Part shown: positions 7,868 to 17,114 of the stretch, piece after piece
Layout: each line of letters opens with the position of its first letter
Position numbering within the stretch: position 1 is the stretch's first letter
Assembly: GCA_016720545.1 (NCBI GenBank)
Contig: JADKKK010000006.1
Span: 117,501 to 181,500 of the forward strand
Length of the DNA stretch: 64,000 nucleotides
Direction of reading: 5' to 3'
From: Myxococcales bacterium
GTDB taxonomy: Bacteria; Myxococcota_A; Polyangia; Polyangiales; Polyangiaceae
Notes under the pieces: generated by a model
What the model was told of the DNA's origin: nothing
Database searches by the model: none
Seen by the model: the letters and a program-made list of their open reading frames with translations, nothing else
Program-made: the position numbers and the translations under genes

Positions 7868-9066
7868 GCGCCGCCTTCGTGCCATTCCTGTACGAGCTCC
7901 GCGCCCGGAAGGTGAAGGTCGGTCCGCAGGAGGCGGTGTCGCTCGCGAAGGCGATGATCTTCGGACTCCACGAGAGCTCGCTCGACGGGTTCTACCACGT
8001 CGCCCGCGCCATCTGCGTGCACCGGGAGACCGACCTCGACGCCTTCGACGAGGCCTTTTCGGCTCATTTCAAGGGCATTTCCGCCGCCAGCACGACGCTG
8101 CTGAAGGAGCTCGAGGACTGGCTCTCCGATCCGGTGCTCCGCAAGCAGCTCTCCGCCGAAGAGCTCGCCGCGATCGAGTCGCTCGACATGGAGGCGCTCC
8201 GCAAGCAGTTCGAGGAGCGCATGCGTGAGCAGCGCGAGCGGCACGACGGTGGCAACCGCTGGGTGGGCACGGGAGGCACGAGCCCGTTCGGAGCCCACGG
8301 CGCGCACCCCTCCGGGCTGCGGGTGGGGCCGGCCGGCGGCGGGCGGAGCGCGATGGGCGTCGCCGACGCGCGGCGCTTCCGCGGCTACCGCTCCGATCTC
8401 GTGCTCGACGTCCGCCAGATCGAGGTCGCGCTGCGCAAGCTGCGCGTGTTTCTTCGCGAGGGCCAGCAAGACGAGCTCGACATCGACGAGACCGTGCACG
8501 AGACGGCGCGCAACGCCGGCGAGCTCGAGATCGTGCTGCGGGCCCCGCGCAAGTCGCACACACGCGTGCTCCTGCTCATGGACGTCGGCGGGTCGATGGA
8601 TCCCCACTCCGAGGTGGTCTCGCGCCTGTTCTCCGCCTCGAAGCGCGCCTCGAACATCCGCAGCTTGAAGACCTACTACTTCCACAACTGCGTCTACGGC
8701 CGGGTCTTCGAGACCGAGCGGTTCACCGACCCCGTGCCCGTAAAGGACGTGCTCGAGCAGTGCGGCCCCGAGTGGAAGCTCGTGCTCGTGGGAGACGCGG
8801 CCATGCACCCGACCGAGCTGCTCGGCGCGGGCGACTGGGAGTATTACTCGCGCGGAGGCGTGGAGATGCTCCCGGGCGTGCGCTGGCTCATGCGCCTCGC
8901 CGACCACTTTCGACGCGCCGTCTGGCTGAACCCCGACCCGCCCACGTACTGGCGCGGCGGCACCGCGGAGCAGATCGGGAAGGTGTTCTCGATGTTCCAG
9001 CTCACGCTGGACGGCCTCGGCGAGGCCGTGCACCACCTGTCGCGCGGGGACTCGCGCGGCAAGTAG
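7864..9066 (+). CDS. CoxE-type VWA-domain protein
   Basis: The 400-residue cytosolic protein starts at ATG 7864. The N-terminal half is helical and charged, with VSLAKAMIFGLHESSLDGFYHVARAI-type helices. The C-terminal half is a von Willebrand A domain with the metal-site motif LLLMDVGGSMDPHS. The canonical DxSxS has Gly at the middle position. A MIDAS Thr/Asp further on (VLVGDAAMHP) is intact. CoxE-like VWA proteins work with MoxR-type AAA ATPases in maturing metal enzymes or envelope complexes. No MoxR gene is in the window. The partner is probably the coupled transglutaminase-like protein, since that pair recurs in proteobacteria (family knowledge, not shown here). Confidence 0.86.
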   Translation: MSAAFVPFLYELRARKVKVGPQEAVSLAKAMIFGLHESSLDGFYHVARAICVHRETDLDAFDEAFSAHFKGISAASTTLLKELEDWLSDPVLRKQLSAEELAAIESLDMEALRKQFEERMREQRERHDGGNRWVGTGGTSPFGAHGAHPSGLRVGPAGGGRSAMGVADARRFRGYRSDLVLDVRQIEVALRKLRVFLREGQQDELDIDETVHETARNAGELEIVLRAPRKSHTRVLLLMDVGGSMDPHSEVVSRLFSASKRASNIRSLKTYYFHNCVYGRVFETERFTDPVPVKDVLEQCGPEWKLVLVGDAAMHPTELLGAGDWEYYSRGGVEMLPGVRWLMRLADHFRRAVWLNPDPPTYWRGGTAEQIGKVFSMFQLTLDGLGEAVHHLSRGDSRGK

Positions 9067-9070
9067 CGCA

Positions 9071-9092
9071 CGGCACCGCAGGTCAGGTGCCG
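9071..9092. terminator. Hairpin at the convergent VWA/zinc-ribbon junction
   Basis: CGGCACC, an 8-base loop and GGTGCCG form a perfect 7-bp stem directly between the two convergent stop codons, overlapping the minus-strand stop at 9083. There is no T tract. It may terminate both transcripts. Confidence 0.4.
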
Positions 9093-10477
9093 GGCTTCTT
9101 CGGCGCTGCGCTCGGCTTCGGCGCCGGCGCGGCCGAGGGCTTCGGTGCGGCCGAGGGCTTGGGGACGGGCTTCACGGGGAGGGCCGCGGGCTTCTTCGCG
9201 CTCGCGCTCGCGCTGGGCGCGGCGCCCGGGCCGTCTTCGGGATCGCCGGTGGGCGCGGCCGTCGCGCTCGCGGTGGGCTTGGGCTTCACCGGCGCGGTGA
9301 CCGCCGGCTTCGGGGGTGGCGGCGCGGGCTCCTCCTCCTGGTTCGCGTACACGATGGCCGCGATGATGCCGACGACGGTGAGGATCGTGACGACGAGAAA
9401 GAAGATTTTCCAGAACGAATACGGCGCTTTGCCAACAACCTCTCCGGTCTGCCCGTTCACCAGGAAGCGGTAGACCTTGTCGTTGTAGCGGTAGGCGGCG
9501 ATCCAGACGGGCAGCAGGATGTGCTTGAACGTGACCGCCGTGTAGTTGTTTGACACGCTGAGCGAGCGGTGCGTGTCGCCGCCGATGTCACCGGCGCAGC
9601 GCCCCTCCTGCACCTGCGCCATCTTCTGCATGCCCACACCCCACGCGGGCATGAGGTCGAGCGAATAGGCCTCGGCCCGCCAGCCCGCGAGGTAGTGCGG
9701 CGCGTAGGGGATGAGCTCGCGGGTGTTGAACGAGGAGAACTTGTCGACCAGGTCGGTGGGCAGACCCTTGCCCGCGCAGACGAGCGTGTCGTCGAAGAAG
9801 TCGTTGCGCGAGCCCCAGGCGGACTCCCAGCGCGTGCGCTGCACCTGGCGCGTGCGCGTCACCGACTGACCGTTCTCGTAGGAGGTGTAGGTCTCGGTCT
9901 CGTAGTAGTACCAGCCTCGCTCGGCGGTCCAGTTCGAGTAGACGTGCGAGTCGAAGGTCCAGAAGGGCACGTAGACGCCGCCCATCTCGTGGACCTTGGC
10001 GAGCTTCGTGAGGTCGTTTGGGCGAAACCAGAGGCTCGCGAGCCACTTGCCGAAGAGGCCGTTCGCGCCCTCCTTGTTGATCTTGAACGGGACGAGGCTC
10101 TCGGGGCGAATGGCCTGGTCGTTCGTGTGGGCTTGAAGCACCTGGTGCGAGCCGCAGAACGCGCACGCCGTGGTGCGCTCGCCCTCGCCGACGTTGACCG
10201 TGGCGCCGCAGTCCTTGCAGTTGATCGTCGTGACCTGCACGCCGAGACCCTTGGCCGCCATCTGCATCCCCTGCTCGATGGGGATCTCGCGGACGCCGCC
10301 GCCCTGCTGGACGACCTGACCACCGGGCGCCTGCACGAGCTCGGGGCGGGTCTGCACGGCCTGCTGGTGCCCGCAATAGGGGCACTTCATGGCCTGGGCG
10401 CCGGCGTCGTAGTTGAGCTTGGCTCCGCACTGGGAGCAGGGGAACGATTGGGCGTCGCCGCCGGCGGGCTGGGTCAT
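9083..10477 (-). CDS. Zinc-ribbon membrane protein with Pro/Lys/Ala-rich tail
   Basis: The 464-residue product starts at ATG 10477. Two four-Cys zinc ribbons lie at the N-terminus: CSQC...CPYC (about residues 14-34) and CKDC...CAFC (about 80-103). A long soluble region rich in aromatic residues follows (FWTFDSHVYSNWTAERGWYYYETETY), then one transmembrane helix (SFWKIFFLVVTILTVVGIIAAIVYA, about 355-380). The tail of 80 residues is low-complexity PKP/SAAP repeats. The family is widespread and often labelled zinc-ribbon or replication-factor-like; its role is unknown. Its cytoplasmic ribbons and single membrane anchor argue against a role in replication. Confidence 0.85.
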   Translation of the reverse strand: MTQPAGGDAQSFPCSQCGAKLNYDAGAQAMKCPYCGHQQAVQTRPELVQAPGGQVVQQGGGVREIPIEQGMQMAAKGLGVQVTTINCKDCGATVNVGEGERTTACAFCGSHQVLQAHTNDQAIRPESLVPFKINKEGANGLFGKWLASLWFRPNDLTKLAKVHEMGGVYVPFWTFDSHVYSNWTAERGWYYYETETYTSYENGQSVTRTRQVQRTRWESAWGSRNDFFDDTLVCAGKGLPTDLVDKFSSFNTRELIPYAPHYLAGWRAEAYSLDLMPAWGVGMQKMAQVQEGRCAGDIGGDTHRSLSVSNNYTAVTFKHILLPVWIAAYRYNDKVYRFLVNGQTGEVVGKAPYSFWKIFFLVVTILTVVGIIAAIVYANQEEEPAPPPPKPAVTAPVKPKPTASATAAPTGDPEDGPGAAPSASASAKKPAALPVKPVPKPSAAPKPSAAPAPKPSAAPKKPGT

Positions 10478-10533
10478 GGGTTTCCTTGGGCGGACGAGTC
10501 TACCGCAATCGAGACGGGGTGTGGTCCATCGCC

Positions 10534-12672
10534 TTACCGCGGCCCAGGCGGGGCGTCGGCGAGGCCGGCCACGTGCTCCTTGCCCTCCCTCACGTCGACC
10601 GACGAGCCGACGAGATCGTGGCCAATCGGCTCGTACTTGCCGCCGAGGCACCGCGCGAGGAACGCCTCGGTGAGCGCGTTGAACGACGTTTGGTTCTCCG
10701 GTCGGGCGAGGCCGTGCCCTTCGTCGGGATACACCGCGTAGGTGATCTTGGCGCCCGCGGCCTTCGCCGTGGCGACCAGCCGATCGACGTCGGCCTGTGG
10801 AACGACCCTGTCGCGCGCGCCGTGACCTACCAGCAGCGGCCGCTGGATCTTCGCCGCGTGCGTGATGGGAGAGCGCGCGGCGAGCAGCTCACGCCCCTCG
10901 GTGGTGCGCGGGTCGCCGACACGCCGGCGCATCTGCTCGAGCTCGTCGATCCAGGTCGGCGGGATGGAGCCGAGCAAGCTCTCGAGGCTCGGGGAGCCCG
11001 CGATGTCGACCCCACACGCGAACGCGGCCGGAGTGAGCGCGAGCGCGGCCAGCGTGGCGTAGCCACCGTACGCGCCGCCGACCAGCGCGGTCTTCCCCTT
11101 GACGGCGATGCCCTCCGCCTCGGCCCACGCGACCGCGTCGACGAGGTCGGCGTTCATCTTCGCGCCCCACTCGCGGTCGGCCGCGCTGACGAACCCCTTG
11201 CCGAAGCCCGTGGAGCCGCGAAAATTCACGGCGAGCACCGCGTAGCCGCGGCTCGCGAGCCACTGCGCCTCGGGCACGAGCCCCCACGAGTCGCGAGCCC
11301 AGGGGCCTGCGTGCACGACGAGCACCATCGGGAGCGGCGCCGTGGGGCGGCCGTCGTGATCGGGATCGGCGCCGCGCGGCAGCGTGAGATAGCTCACGAG
11401 GGGGAGCCCATCCCGCGAGCGGAGGACCCGCGCGTGCATCGGCTCCAGTGGCAGCGCCTCGAGCGCAGTCGAGGCAGAGAACAATAGCGTTATCGAGCGC
11501 TTAGACTCAACCCGGCGAGACCCAAGCCGCGGCCTGTCGTACCGGTAGTAGCGCGTGGGCGCGTCGGCGGCGTGCACGGCGACGAGCCAGCGGGTGTCGT
11601 CGAGGCTGCGCGTGATGATGTCGAAGCCGTCGCCGTGAGCGAGCTCGCGGAGCGCCTCGAGATCGGGCGCGAGCGCGTCGCCGACGAGGTGCCAGCGCAC
11701 CTTGTCGTAGGTCGCCTGCACGGCCTGCGGCGCCTGCGTGAGCGGGTCGAGGGTGGCGCCCTCCACGTCGGCTTGCCCGTCGTCGACGAGGACGCTGGCC
11801 TGGCCGCCGGCGAGGTCGATCGAGACCAGCGAGGCGGTGTCTCGCGCGCGGCTGTCGGTGAGAAAGAGCCGCTGGCCGGCGGCGTCCACGCCGAGCACCG
11901 TGGTGGTGAGGGCGTCGTCCGCGGGCACCTTCCCGAGCGGCGCGAGCTTGCCCCCGCGGGTGGCCGCGTAGAGCTCGGAGCTCCCGTCGGGGAGGTTCCT
12001 CGTGGCCACACGCGGGCGCAGGTTCGCGTCGAGCACGAAGCTCGACATCTCCGCCTCGTTCTTGACGAGGAGCCGGCGGGCGCCCGTCACGACGTTCACC
12101 GCATAGAGGTCATGAAAGCGGGGCGCGCGGTCGTTCAGGCCGAGCACCACCTCCGCGGGGCGGAGGCGGCTACGACCCTCGATGCGCGCCTGTATGCGCG
12201 CGAACGGCGTGAGGTCCTTGTCTTCGCGGGTCGCGACGTCCACCGAGTGAACGTGGAAGTTCTCGTCGCCGCCCTCGTCGCGGCGAAAGAGCACGTGCTT
12301 GCTCGTAAAGGCCCAGGCATAGCTCCGGACGGCGCGGGTCTCGTGGGTCACCGCGACGGCGCGCGACGGTTCGAGCGCAGGCGCGACGAACACGTTGTGC
12401 ACGCCCTCCACTCGCGCAATGAACGAGACCCAGGCCCCGTCGGGGCTGAGCTTCACGGCGCTCCGCTCGGGCGGGGCGAAGAAGAGGCCGCGGCGGGGCA
12501 GAGATGGATCGGGCGAGCCGGTCGCGGCGATCTCGCGCGGGGCGGGCGGCGTCGACGGGGCGGGGGCGCTGCGCGCGACGCTCGTCGGCGTGTGCGGCGG
12601 GGCGCCCGCCTCGCACGCGGCCACGGAGACGACGAGCGCGACGAGGGGCGACGAGGCGCGTGACGGTCTCAT
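10534..12672 (-). CDS. Prolyl-oligopeptidase (S9) family lipoprotein without the catalytic serine
   Basis: The 712-residue product starts at ATG 12672 with a lipoprotein-like signal (LVALVVSVAAC, Cys20). Residues about 60-430 form the beta-propeller and 450-690 the alpha/beta-hydrolase domain. Asp621 (GHGARDRVVP) and His653 (PDEGHGLARPE) of the triad are present. The nucleophile elbow reads GGAYGGYATLA, with Ala534 (GCG) where S9 enzymes have Ser (GGSYGGY). One base change from TCG would explain it. The protein may be a non-catalytic peptide-binding paralogue, a recent loss, or a sequencing error. It is followed by the zinc-ribbon gene 56 bases downstream. Confidence 0.9.
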   Translation of the reverse strand: MRPSRASSPLVALVVSVAACEAGAPPHTPTSVARSAPAPSTPPAPREIAATGSPDPSLPRRGLFFAPPERSAVKLSPDGAWVSFIARVEGVHNVFVAPALEPSRAVAVTHETRAVRSYAWAFTSKHVLFRRDEGGDENFHVHSVDVATREDKDLTPFARIQARIEGRSRLRPAEVVLGLNDRAPRFHDLYAVNVVTGARRLLVKNEAEMSSFVLDANLRPRVATRNLPDGSSELYAATRGGKLAPLGKVPADDALTTTVLGVDAAGQRLFLTDSRARDTASLVSIDLAGGQASVLVDDGQADVEGATLDPLTQAPQAVQATYDKVRWHLVGDALAPDLEALRELAHGDGFDIITRSLDDTRWLVAVHAADAPTRYYRYDRPRLGSRRVESKRSITLLFSASTALEALPLEPMHARVLRSRDGLPLVSYLTLPRGADPDHDGRPTAPLPMVLVVHAGPWARDSWGLVPEAQWLASRGYAVLAVNFRGSTGFGKGFVSAADREWGAKMNADLVDAVAWAEAEGIAVKGKTALVGGAYGGYATLAALALTPAAFACGVDIAGSPSLESLLGSIPPTWIDELEQMRRRVGDPRTTEGRELLAARSPITHAAKIQRPLLVGHGARDRVVPQADVDRLVATAKAAGAKITYAVYPDEGHGLARPENQTSFNALTEAFLARCLGGKYEPIGHDLVGSSVDVREGKEHVAGLADAPPGPR

Positions 12673-12784
12673 GGGTGCGTTTTACACAATTCTCGGGGCT
12701 CCGGCGCGCGGCGCGCGACCACGCCCCGGCGCGACGCGCCCGGGGCTTCGTGCTCTACTTGCACTCCCGGCGGCTCCGCGAACC

Positions 12785-13825
12785 ATGCGACTCTTCTCTC
12801 ACCTGCGTCCGCTCCCTCGCCTGGCGCCGCGCCTCGTGGCCGCGCTCGCGCTCGGAGCCTCCACGCTGTTCGCGAGCCCCGCCTTCGCCGATCGCGTCGC
12901 GGTGCTCCCGTTCCCGCCGAGCGAGCCGCGCGCCCAGTCGGCGACCGAGGCCGCGGTGGTCGCGCAGCAGCACTCCCTGCCCGCGGCGCCCGATCTGGCG
13001 CGCGGCGCCGCGGCCGTCACCGACGGGAGCGCCGACACTAGCTCGGAGTACCGCGCGTTCGGGCGGGCGGCCGCCGCCGCGTGGACCGTCCGGGGTACGG
13101 CGACCCCGCGCCCCAACGGCTACCGCCTCGAGCTCGAGGTCTGCCAGGTGGAGACAGGCCGGGTCGAGCTGCTCGCGCGCGAGGTCGACGACGTCGGCGA
13201 GGTGCCTCAGATCGGGGAGATGCTCGCGCTGTTGCTCCGTCACGAAGGGATCGCGAACGCGCGGCTGCCCTGGGAAGGCGGACCTCCCAAGGCGCCGGCC
13301 CTCCCCCCGACGCCTCCGACGCCTCCGACGCCTCCGACGCCTCCGACGCCTCCGCCGGTGGAGCACGCGTACGCGGAGGGTCGACCGCTCGCGATCGGCG
13401 CGTCTCTCGGCGTGGCGGGCGCGGTGGGACGGCCCTCCAACGCGACGGGGTCCGCGACCCTCGTGCTGCTCGGAGCGTCGGCCGCGTACCACGTGGAGTC
13501 GGCGCCTGGGCTCGAGCTCCGAGGAAACATCGAGGGCGCCGTCGCGGGGCCTGGCGCGCTCGCGATTGACGTCGGCGCGAGGTATGCGCTGCCGCTCGTG
13601 GCGTCACGGCGGCTCTTCCTGCTTCCCGACGTTGGGCTCGGCACGTTCGTGACGCTCGGCGCCCAGCGCGACGCCCGGTTCTGGGCGCGCGGCGCGGCGC
13701 TCGCGTCGCTTGGGCTGGGCGATCGCGTGGCCCTGGAGGCCGGGCCGTGGGTCGGCGTCACCCCGGGCGGGAGCGGCACGCTCGTCTTCGTGGGCGCGAC
13801 CGCACGCGCGCTCGTTCGGTTCTGA
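12785..13825 (+). CDS. Exported Pro-rich protein, probable outer-membrane-associated
   Basis: The 346-residue product starts at ATG 12785 and has a signal peptide ending ASPAFADR (about residue 36). The N-terminal 140 residues resemble proteins that score a ratio or ranking (RVAVLPFPPSEPRAQSA), and a Thr-Pro-Pro repeat follows (about 174-190). The C-terminal 150 residues alternate polar and hydrophobic residues (GASLGVAGAVGR, LELRGNIEGAVAG, ALVRF end) and look like a small beta-barrel; the terminal Phe fits outer-membrane insertion. No family is recognised. Upstream in-frame codons from 12395 are antisense to the S9 gene and are left out. Confidence 0.78.
   Translation: MRLFSHLRPLPRLAPRLVAALALGASTLFASPAFADRVAVLPFPPSEPRAQSATEAAVVAQQHSLPAAPDLARGAAAVTDGSADTSSEYRAFGRAAAAAWTVRGTATPRPNGYRLELEVCQVETGRVELLAREVDDVGEVPQIGEMLALLLRHEGIANARLPWEGGPPKAPALPPTPPTPPTPPTPPTPPPVEHAYAEGRPLAIGASLGVAGAVGRPSNATGSATLVLLGASAAYHVESAPGLELRGNIEGAVAGPGALAIDVGARYALPLVASRRLFLLPDVGLGTFVTLGAQRDARFWARGAALASLGLGDRVALEAGPWVGVTPGGSGTLVFVGATARALVRF
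13306..13352 (+). repeat. In-frame 9-bp tandem repeat (Thr-Pro-Pro codons)
   Basis: ACGCCTCCG repeats five times in frame inside the Pro-rich gene and encodes TPP units. The copies are identical, which suggests recent slippage. Confidence 0.85.
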
Positions 13826-13857
13826 ACTTCGGGGTCCTGCCCAAGCGTTCCGCGTGC

Positions 13858-13863
13858 TAGCAG
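13858..13863 (+). promoter_or_regulatory. Weak -10-like TAGCAG before tsaE
   Basis: TGCTAGCAG ends 7 bases before the GTG at 13871 and no ribosome-binding site is seen. Position fits the leaderless pattern of the window, but the last base is G. Confidence 0.25.
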
Positions 13864-13870
13864 CAGCCCC

Positions 13871-14395
13871 GTGGACACACACGTCTCCACACACATGTCC
13901 GCACGGGCCTCCGCGCAGGTCGAGCTCCCCACGCGCCTCGCCACGCGCGCGCTGGCCGGGCGCGTGGCGCGGCGGCTCGTACCCGGCGACCTCGTGCTGC
14001 TCGAGGGCGAGCTCGGCGCGGGGAAGACGTTCTTCGCTCGCGCGCTGCTTCGCGCGCTCGGCGTCCCCGCGGCGCGAGCCATCACGAGCCCCACTTTCAT
14101 CCTCGTGAACGAATACGAGGCGACGCGCGGCCCGGTGCTCCACGCGGACCTGTACCGGCTGCGCGAGTCGGCGGGGGAGGCGGGCGAGGCGCTCGCGCAG
14201 GAGGCTGCCGCGCTCGGCCTGAGAGAGCGGCGCGGTGAAGGGGCGGTGGTGCTGGTCGAGTGGTCTCGAGGCGCAGAGGAGGTGCTCGGCCCGGCGGCGC
14301 GACTGCGCGTCGCGCTCTCCATCACGGGCGCGCATGCCCGCCAGGCTACCCTCACGGGGGACCTCGCGGCGGCGCTCGGCGACGAGCGCCAATGA
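13871..14395 (+). CDS. tsaE: tRNA threonylcarbamoyladenosine biosynthesis ATPase TsaE
   Basis: The product is 174 residues from GTG 13871. Walker A is GELGAGKTFFARALLRALG (about 50-68), followed by the TsaE motif ITSPTF and EYEATRGPVLHADLYRL, with Walker B-like VVLVEWSRGAEE. TsaE drives turnover of the TsaBD complex, which makes t6A37 on ANN-decoding tRNAs. An ATG at 13895 gives a shorter product; the motif spacing does not decide between them. The stop overlaps the ATG of the PHP gene (ATGA), a coupling that is not the usual neighbourhood of tsaE. A tsaC-like gene lies at 36403. Confidence 0.93.
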   Translation: MDTHVSTHMSARASAQVELPTRLATRALAGRVARRLVPGDLVLLEGELGAGKTFFARALLRALGVPAARAITSPTFILVNEYEATRGPVLHADLYRLRESAGEAGEALAQEAAALGLRERRGEGAVVLVEWSRGAEEVLGPAARLRVALSITGAHARQATLTGDLAAALGDERQ

Positions 14396-17046
14396 AAATG
14401 GAGCGCCCCGATCCGGTCATCGCGCTGGGCCTCGCGCTCGCGCTCGCGGGAGCCGGCGCGCTCCTCAGGCCGCGCGGAGGGGGAGAGCATGCCGTGGAGT
14501 CGGCGCTCGTCGCCGGCCGGGCGCGCTACGCGCTCGACCTCGGTCGCGGCGTGGTGCGCGTGGCCGACGCGCTGGGCGGCGAGTCCCTCCCGATCGAAAT
14601 GGCGGTGGTCGTGGACGGCACGCTCCGGCCGCTCGCGGGCGCGACCACGGGGCCCCGGACCCGCCGCGTCGTCCAGGTGATCGCGGGCGCCGTGACCGTG
14701 AAGGTGATGGTGCGGATCGACCACGGCGTGCTGCGCGCGCGCGTGCTCGAGCCGGAGCGCCTCGCCCCCCACCGCGTGGAGCTCCGCTACGAGCTCACGG
14801 CGACCTCGCCCGTCTGGGTGCCCGGTGGCGGCGAGCTCGCGGCAGGGGCGCCGCTCCCGATGAGCGCGGCTGTGCTGGACACCGGTGCCCACCCGCTCGT
14901 CATCGCCGCGCCCCACGGCGGTCACGCGGTGCTCGTACCCCTCGCCGGGAAGCACGAGCCCGCCGATCTCGACGCCGGCGAGGCGGAACGCGGCGACGAC
15001 GACGGCGACGCGGGCGCTCCTCTCGAGCTGCCCGAGGAGCCGACGTCGACGGGGCGCCTGGTCGTGACCACGGAGAGCCTCGCGCCGCCGCCGAACCCGA
15101 GCCCCACCCCGACCAGCGGCTCCCTCGACGCAGGGCGCGCGACGGCCCCCGAAGGGGGCGCTGGCCCCGACGCCGCCATGCGCTCGCTCGACGCGGGCTC
15201 GGTGCACGCCGGCGACGACGGCGACGGCGACGGCGAGGGCGAGGCGGACGACGCCATAGACGAGGCCGACGGCGACGACGCCTCGGCGCCGGACGCGTCG
15301 ACCGCCCCGGGCGACGGCGGGGAGGCTCGGCCCCCGGCGCGCCCCGAGCTCGTGGTCTTCCTCGGACGCTCACCCGCGGGCCTCTACGGCCAGCTCTACA
15401 AGCTGCTCGGGCTGCCGACGGCGCGCGTCGCCGGGCGCGTAACCGGCGCCACGGGCCGGCCACTGCTCTTCGGCGTAGACGACACGGGTCGCTCGCAAGT
15501 GCGCACGCGCGTGGACGCCGACGGGCGCTTCTCGGTGGAGGTGCCGCGCTCGGTGGAGCAGTGGTTCGCGATCGAGGGCACCGCGACGAGCGCCCCGCTC
15601 CGCTACCCACCGGGCACCGAGTGGCCGCTCGTGCTCGACCTGTCGCCGGGCGGCGAGCTCGCCGTGAAGGTCACCGATCCGGACGCGCGCGGCGCGCTAC
15701 CGGCGCGCGTGTGGGTGCACGGCATCGACGGCACGCTCGATCCGTCGTTCGGACCCCACTTCCGAGCTTCGGGCGCCGGTCCCCTGATCGACGCGCTCAC
15801 GGGCGAGCTCGTGACGCCGCTCCCGAAGGGGCGCTACCGCGTCGAGGCCACCCACGGCCTCGAGTGGACCGTGGACGCGCGCGTCGTGGAGGTGCGCAGC
15901 GGCAAGCGCGAGCGCGTGGATCTCTCGCTCCGACACGTCGTCGCGACGCCCGGCCTGGTTGCGTGCGATCTACACGTACACGCGCGACCGAGCTTCGACT
16001 CGCAGGTCTCGGTCGAGGACCGCGTCACCACGCTCGTGACGGCCGGCGTCGAGTTCGCCGTCCCCACCGAGCACAACATCGCAGGCGACTACGGGCCCGC
16101 GATCGCGGCGCTCGGCGTGGGCCAGAGGTTCGCGAGCGTCACCGGCGTGGAGGTCACGACGTTCGGGCCGCGCTACGGGCACTTCGGGGTCTTCCCCTAC
16201 CCCACCGACGTCCCGGTGCCGCCCTACAAGCAGGCGCGCGCCGGGCAAATGTTCGCCGCGGCGCGCAAGGGCGATGCGACACGGATCGTGCAGGTCAATC
16301 ACCCACGAATGGGCAAGGGGATTGGCTACTTCAACATCGCCATGTACGACGCCAAGTCCGGCATCGTGCCTGGGAAGATGCGCACCGACTTCGACACGAT
16401 CGAGGTCTACAACGGCTATGAGATCCAGAATCCTGCGCAGGTGGAGACGGTCCTCAAGGACTGGCTCTCGCTCCTCGCGCACGGCCGCAGGTACGCCGCC
16501 ACGGGCAGCTCCGACTCGCACACCGTGCAATACAACTGGGCCGGCTACCCGCGGACCTACGCCTACCTCGACACGGCGACGGCCGGCGAGCCGGGTCACC
16601 CCGCGGACGGCAAGGCCGTGGTGGCGGCGCTGAAGGAGGGCCGCTCTCTCGTCACGAGCGGCCCCATCGTCGAGCTCTCGGTGGCGGGAGGGCGCCCGGG
16701 CGAGGAGGTGACGACCCACGACGCCTCGGTGGTCGCGCACGTGCGTGTGGTGGCCGCGCCCTGGCTCGACGTCACGAGCCTCGAGCTGATGCTCGACGGC
16801 AAGTCGGTCACGACACGCGCGATCCCCTCACGCCCCTCGAAGGTGGGCGCCGAGGAGGGCACCCTCGCGGAGGCGCAGACACGCGCGGTCCGCTTCGAGG
16901 GAGACCTCCCAGTGTCCCTGGGCCCAGGCCACCATTTCCTGGTCGCGGTGGCGCGCGGGAAGCGCAACGTAGACGACGTCCTGCCGTTCATGCCCTACGC
17001 GCCCATGGGCTTCACGAACCCGGTGTGGGTGACCGCGGGCCCCTGA
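14392..17046 (+). CDS. CehA/McbA-type PHP metallohydrolase-like protein
   Basis: The 884-residue product starts at ATG 14392 in the ATGA overlap with tsaE. A hydrophobic segment near residues 10-28 may be a signal or anchor. An Asp/Glu/Pro-rich low-complexity stretch (about 205-315) separates an N-terminal beta domain from a carboxypeptidase-regulatory-like domain (RVAGRVTGATGRPLLF). The C-terminal PHP domain has the metal ligands DLHVHARPSFDS, PTEHNIAG, QVNHPR and GSSDSH. This domain hydrolyses phosphoesters or esters; CehA is a carbaryl hydrolase, but the substrate here cannot be read from sequence. Export is plausible from the N-terminus. Confidence 0.82.
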   Translation: MKMERPDPVIALGLALALAGAGALLRPRGGGEHAVESALVAGRARYALDLGRGVVRVADALGGESLPIEMAVVVDGTLRPLAGATTGPRTRRVVQVIAGAVTVKVMVRIDHGVLRARVLEPERLAPHRVELRYELTATSPVWVPGGGELAAGAPLPMSAAVLDTGAHPLVIAAPHGGHAVLVPLAGKHEPADLDAGEAERGDDDGDAGAPLELPEEPTSTGRLVVTTESLAPPPNPSPTPTSGSLDAGRATAPEGGAGPDAAMRSLDAGSVHAGDDGDGDGEGEADDAIDEADGDDASAPDASTAPGDGGEARPPARPELVVFLGRSPAGLYGQLYKLLGLPTARVAGRVTGATGRPLLFGVDDTGRSQVRTRVDADGRFSVEVPRSVEQWFAIEGTATSAPLRYPPGTEWPLVLDLSPGGELAVKVTDPDARGALPARVWVHGIDGTLDPSFGPHFRASGAGPLIDALTGELVTPLPKGRYRVEATHGLEWTVDARVVEVRSGKRERVDLSLRHVVATPGLVACDLHVHARPSFDSQVSVEDRVTTLVTAGVEFAVPTEHNIAGDYGPAIAALGVGQRFASVTGVEVTTFGPRYGHFGVFPYPTDVPVPPYKQARAGQMFAAARKGDATRIVQVNHPRMGKGIGYFNIAMYDAKSGIVPGKMRTDFDTIEVYNGYEIQNPAQVETVLKDWLSLLAHGRRYAATGSSDSHTVQYNWAGYPRTYAYLDTATAGEPGHPADGKAVVAALKEGRSLVTSGPIVELSVAGGRPGEEVTTHDASVVAHVRVVAAPWLDVTSLELMLDGKSVTTRAIPSRPSKVGAEEGTLAEAQTRAVRFEGDLPVSLGPGHHFLVAVARGKRNVDDVLPFMPYAPMGFTNPVWVTAGP

Positions 17047-17114
17047 GCCCACTCGCCCGATAGGCCGGAGCGGCACGACGCCGAGATCACCCGCCGCGTT
17101 GGGTGGACCTTTGG

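Noticed and set aside
13306..13352. A CRISPR-like or minisatellite array
   Set aside because: The 9-bp units are in-frame Thr-Pro-Pro codons without spacers.
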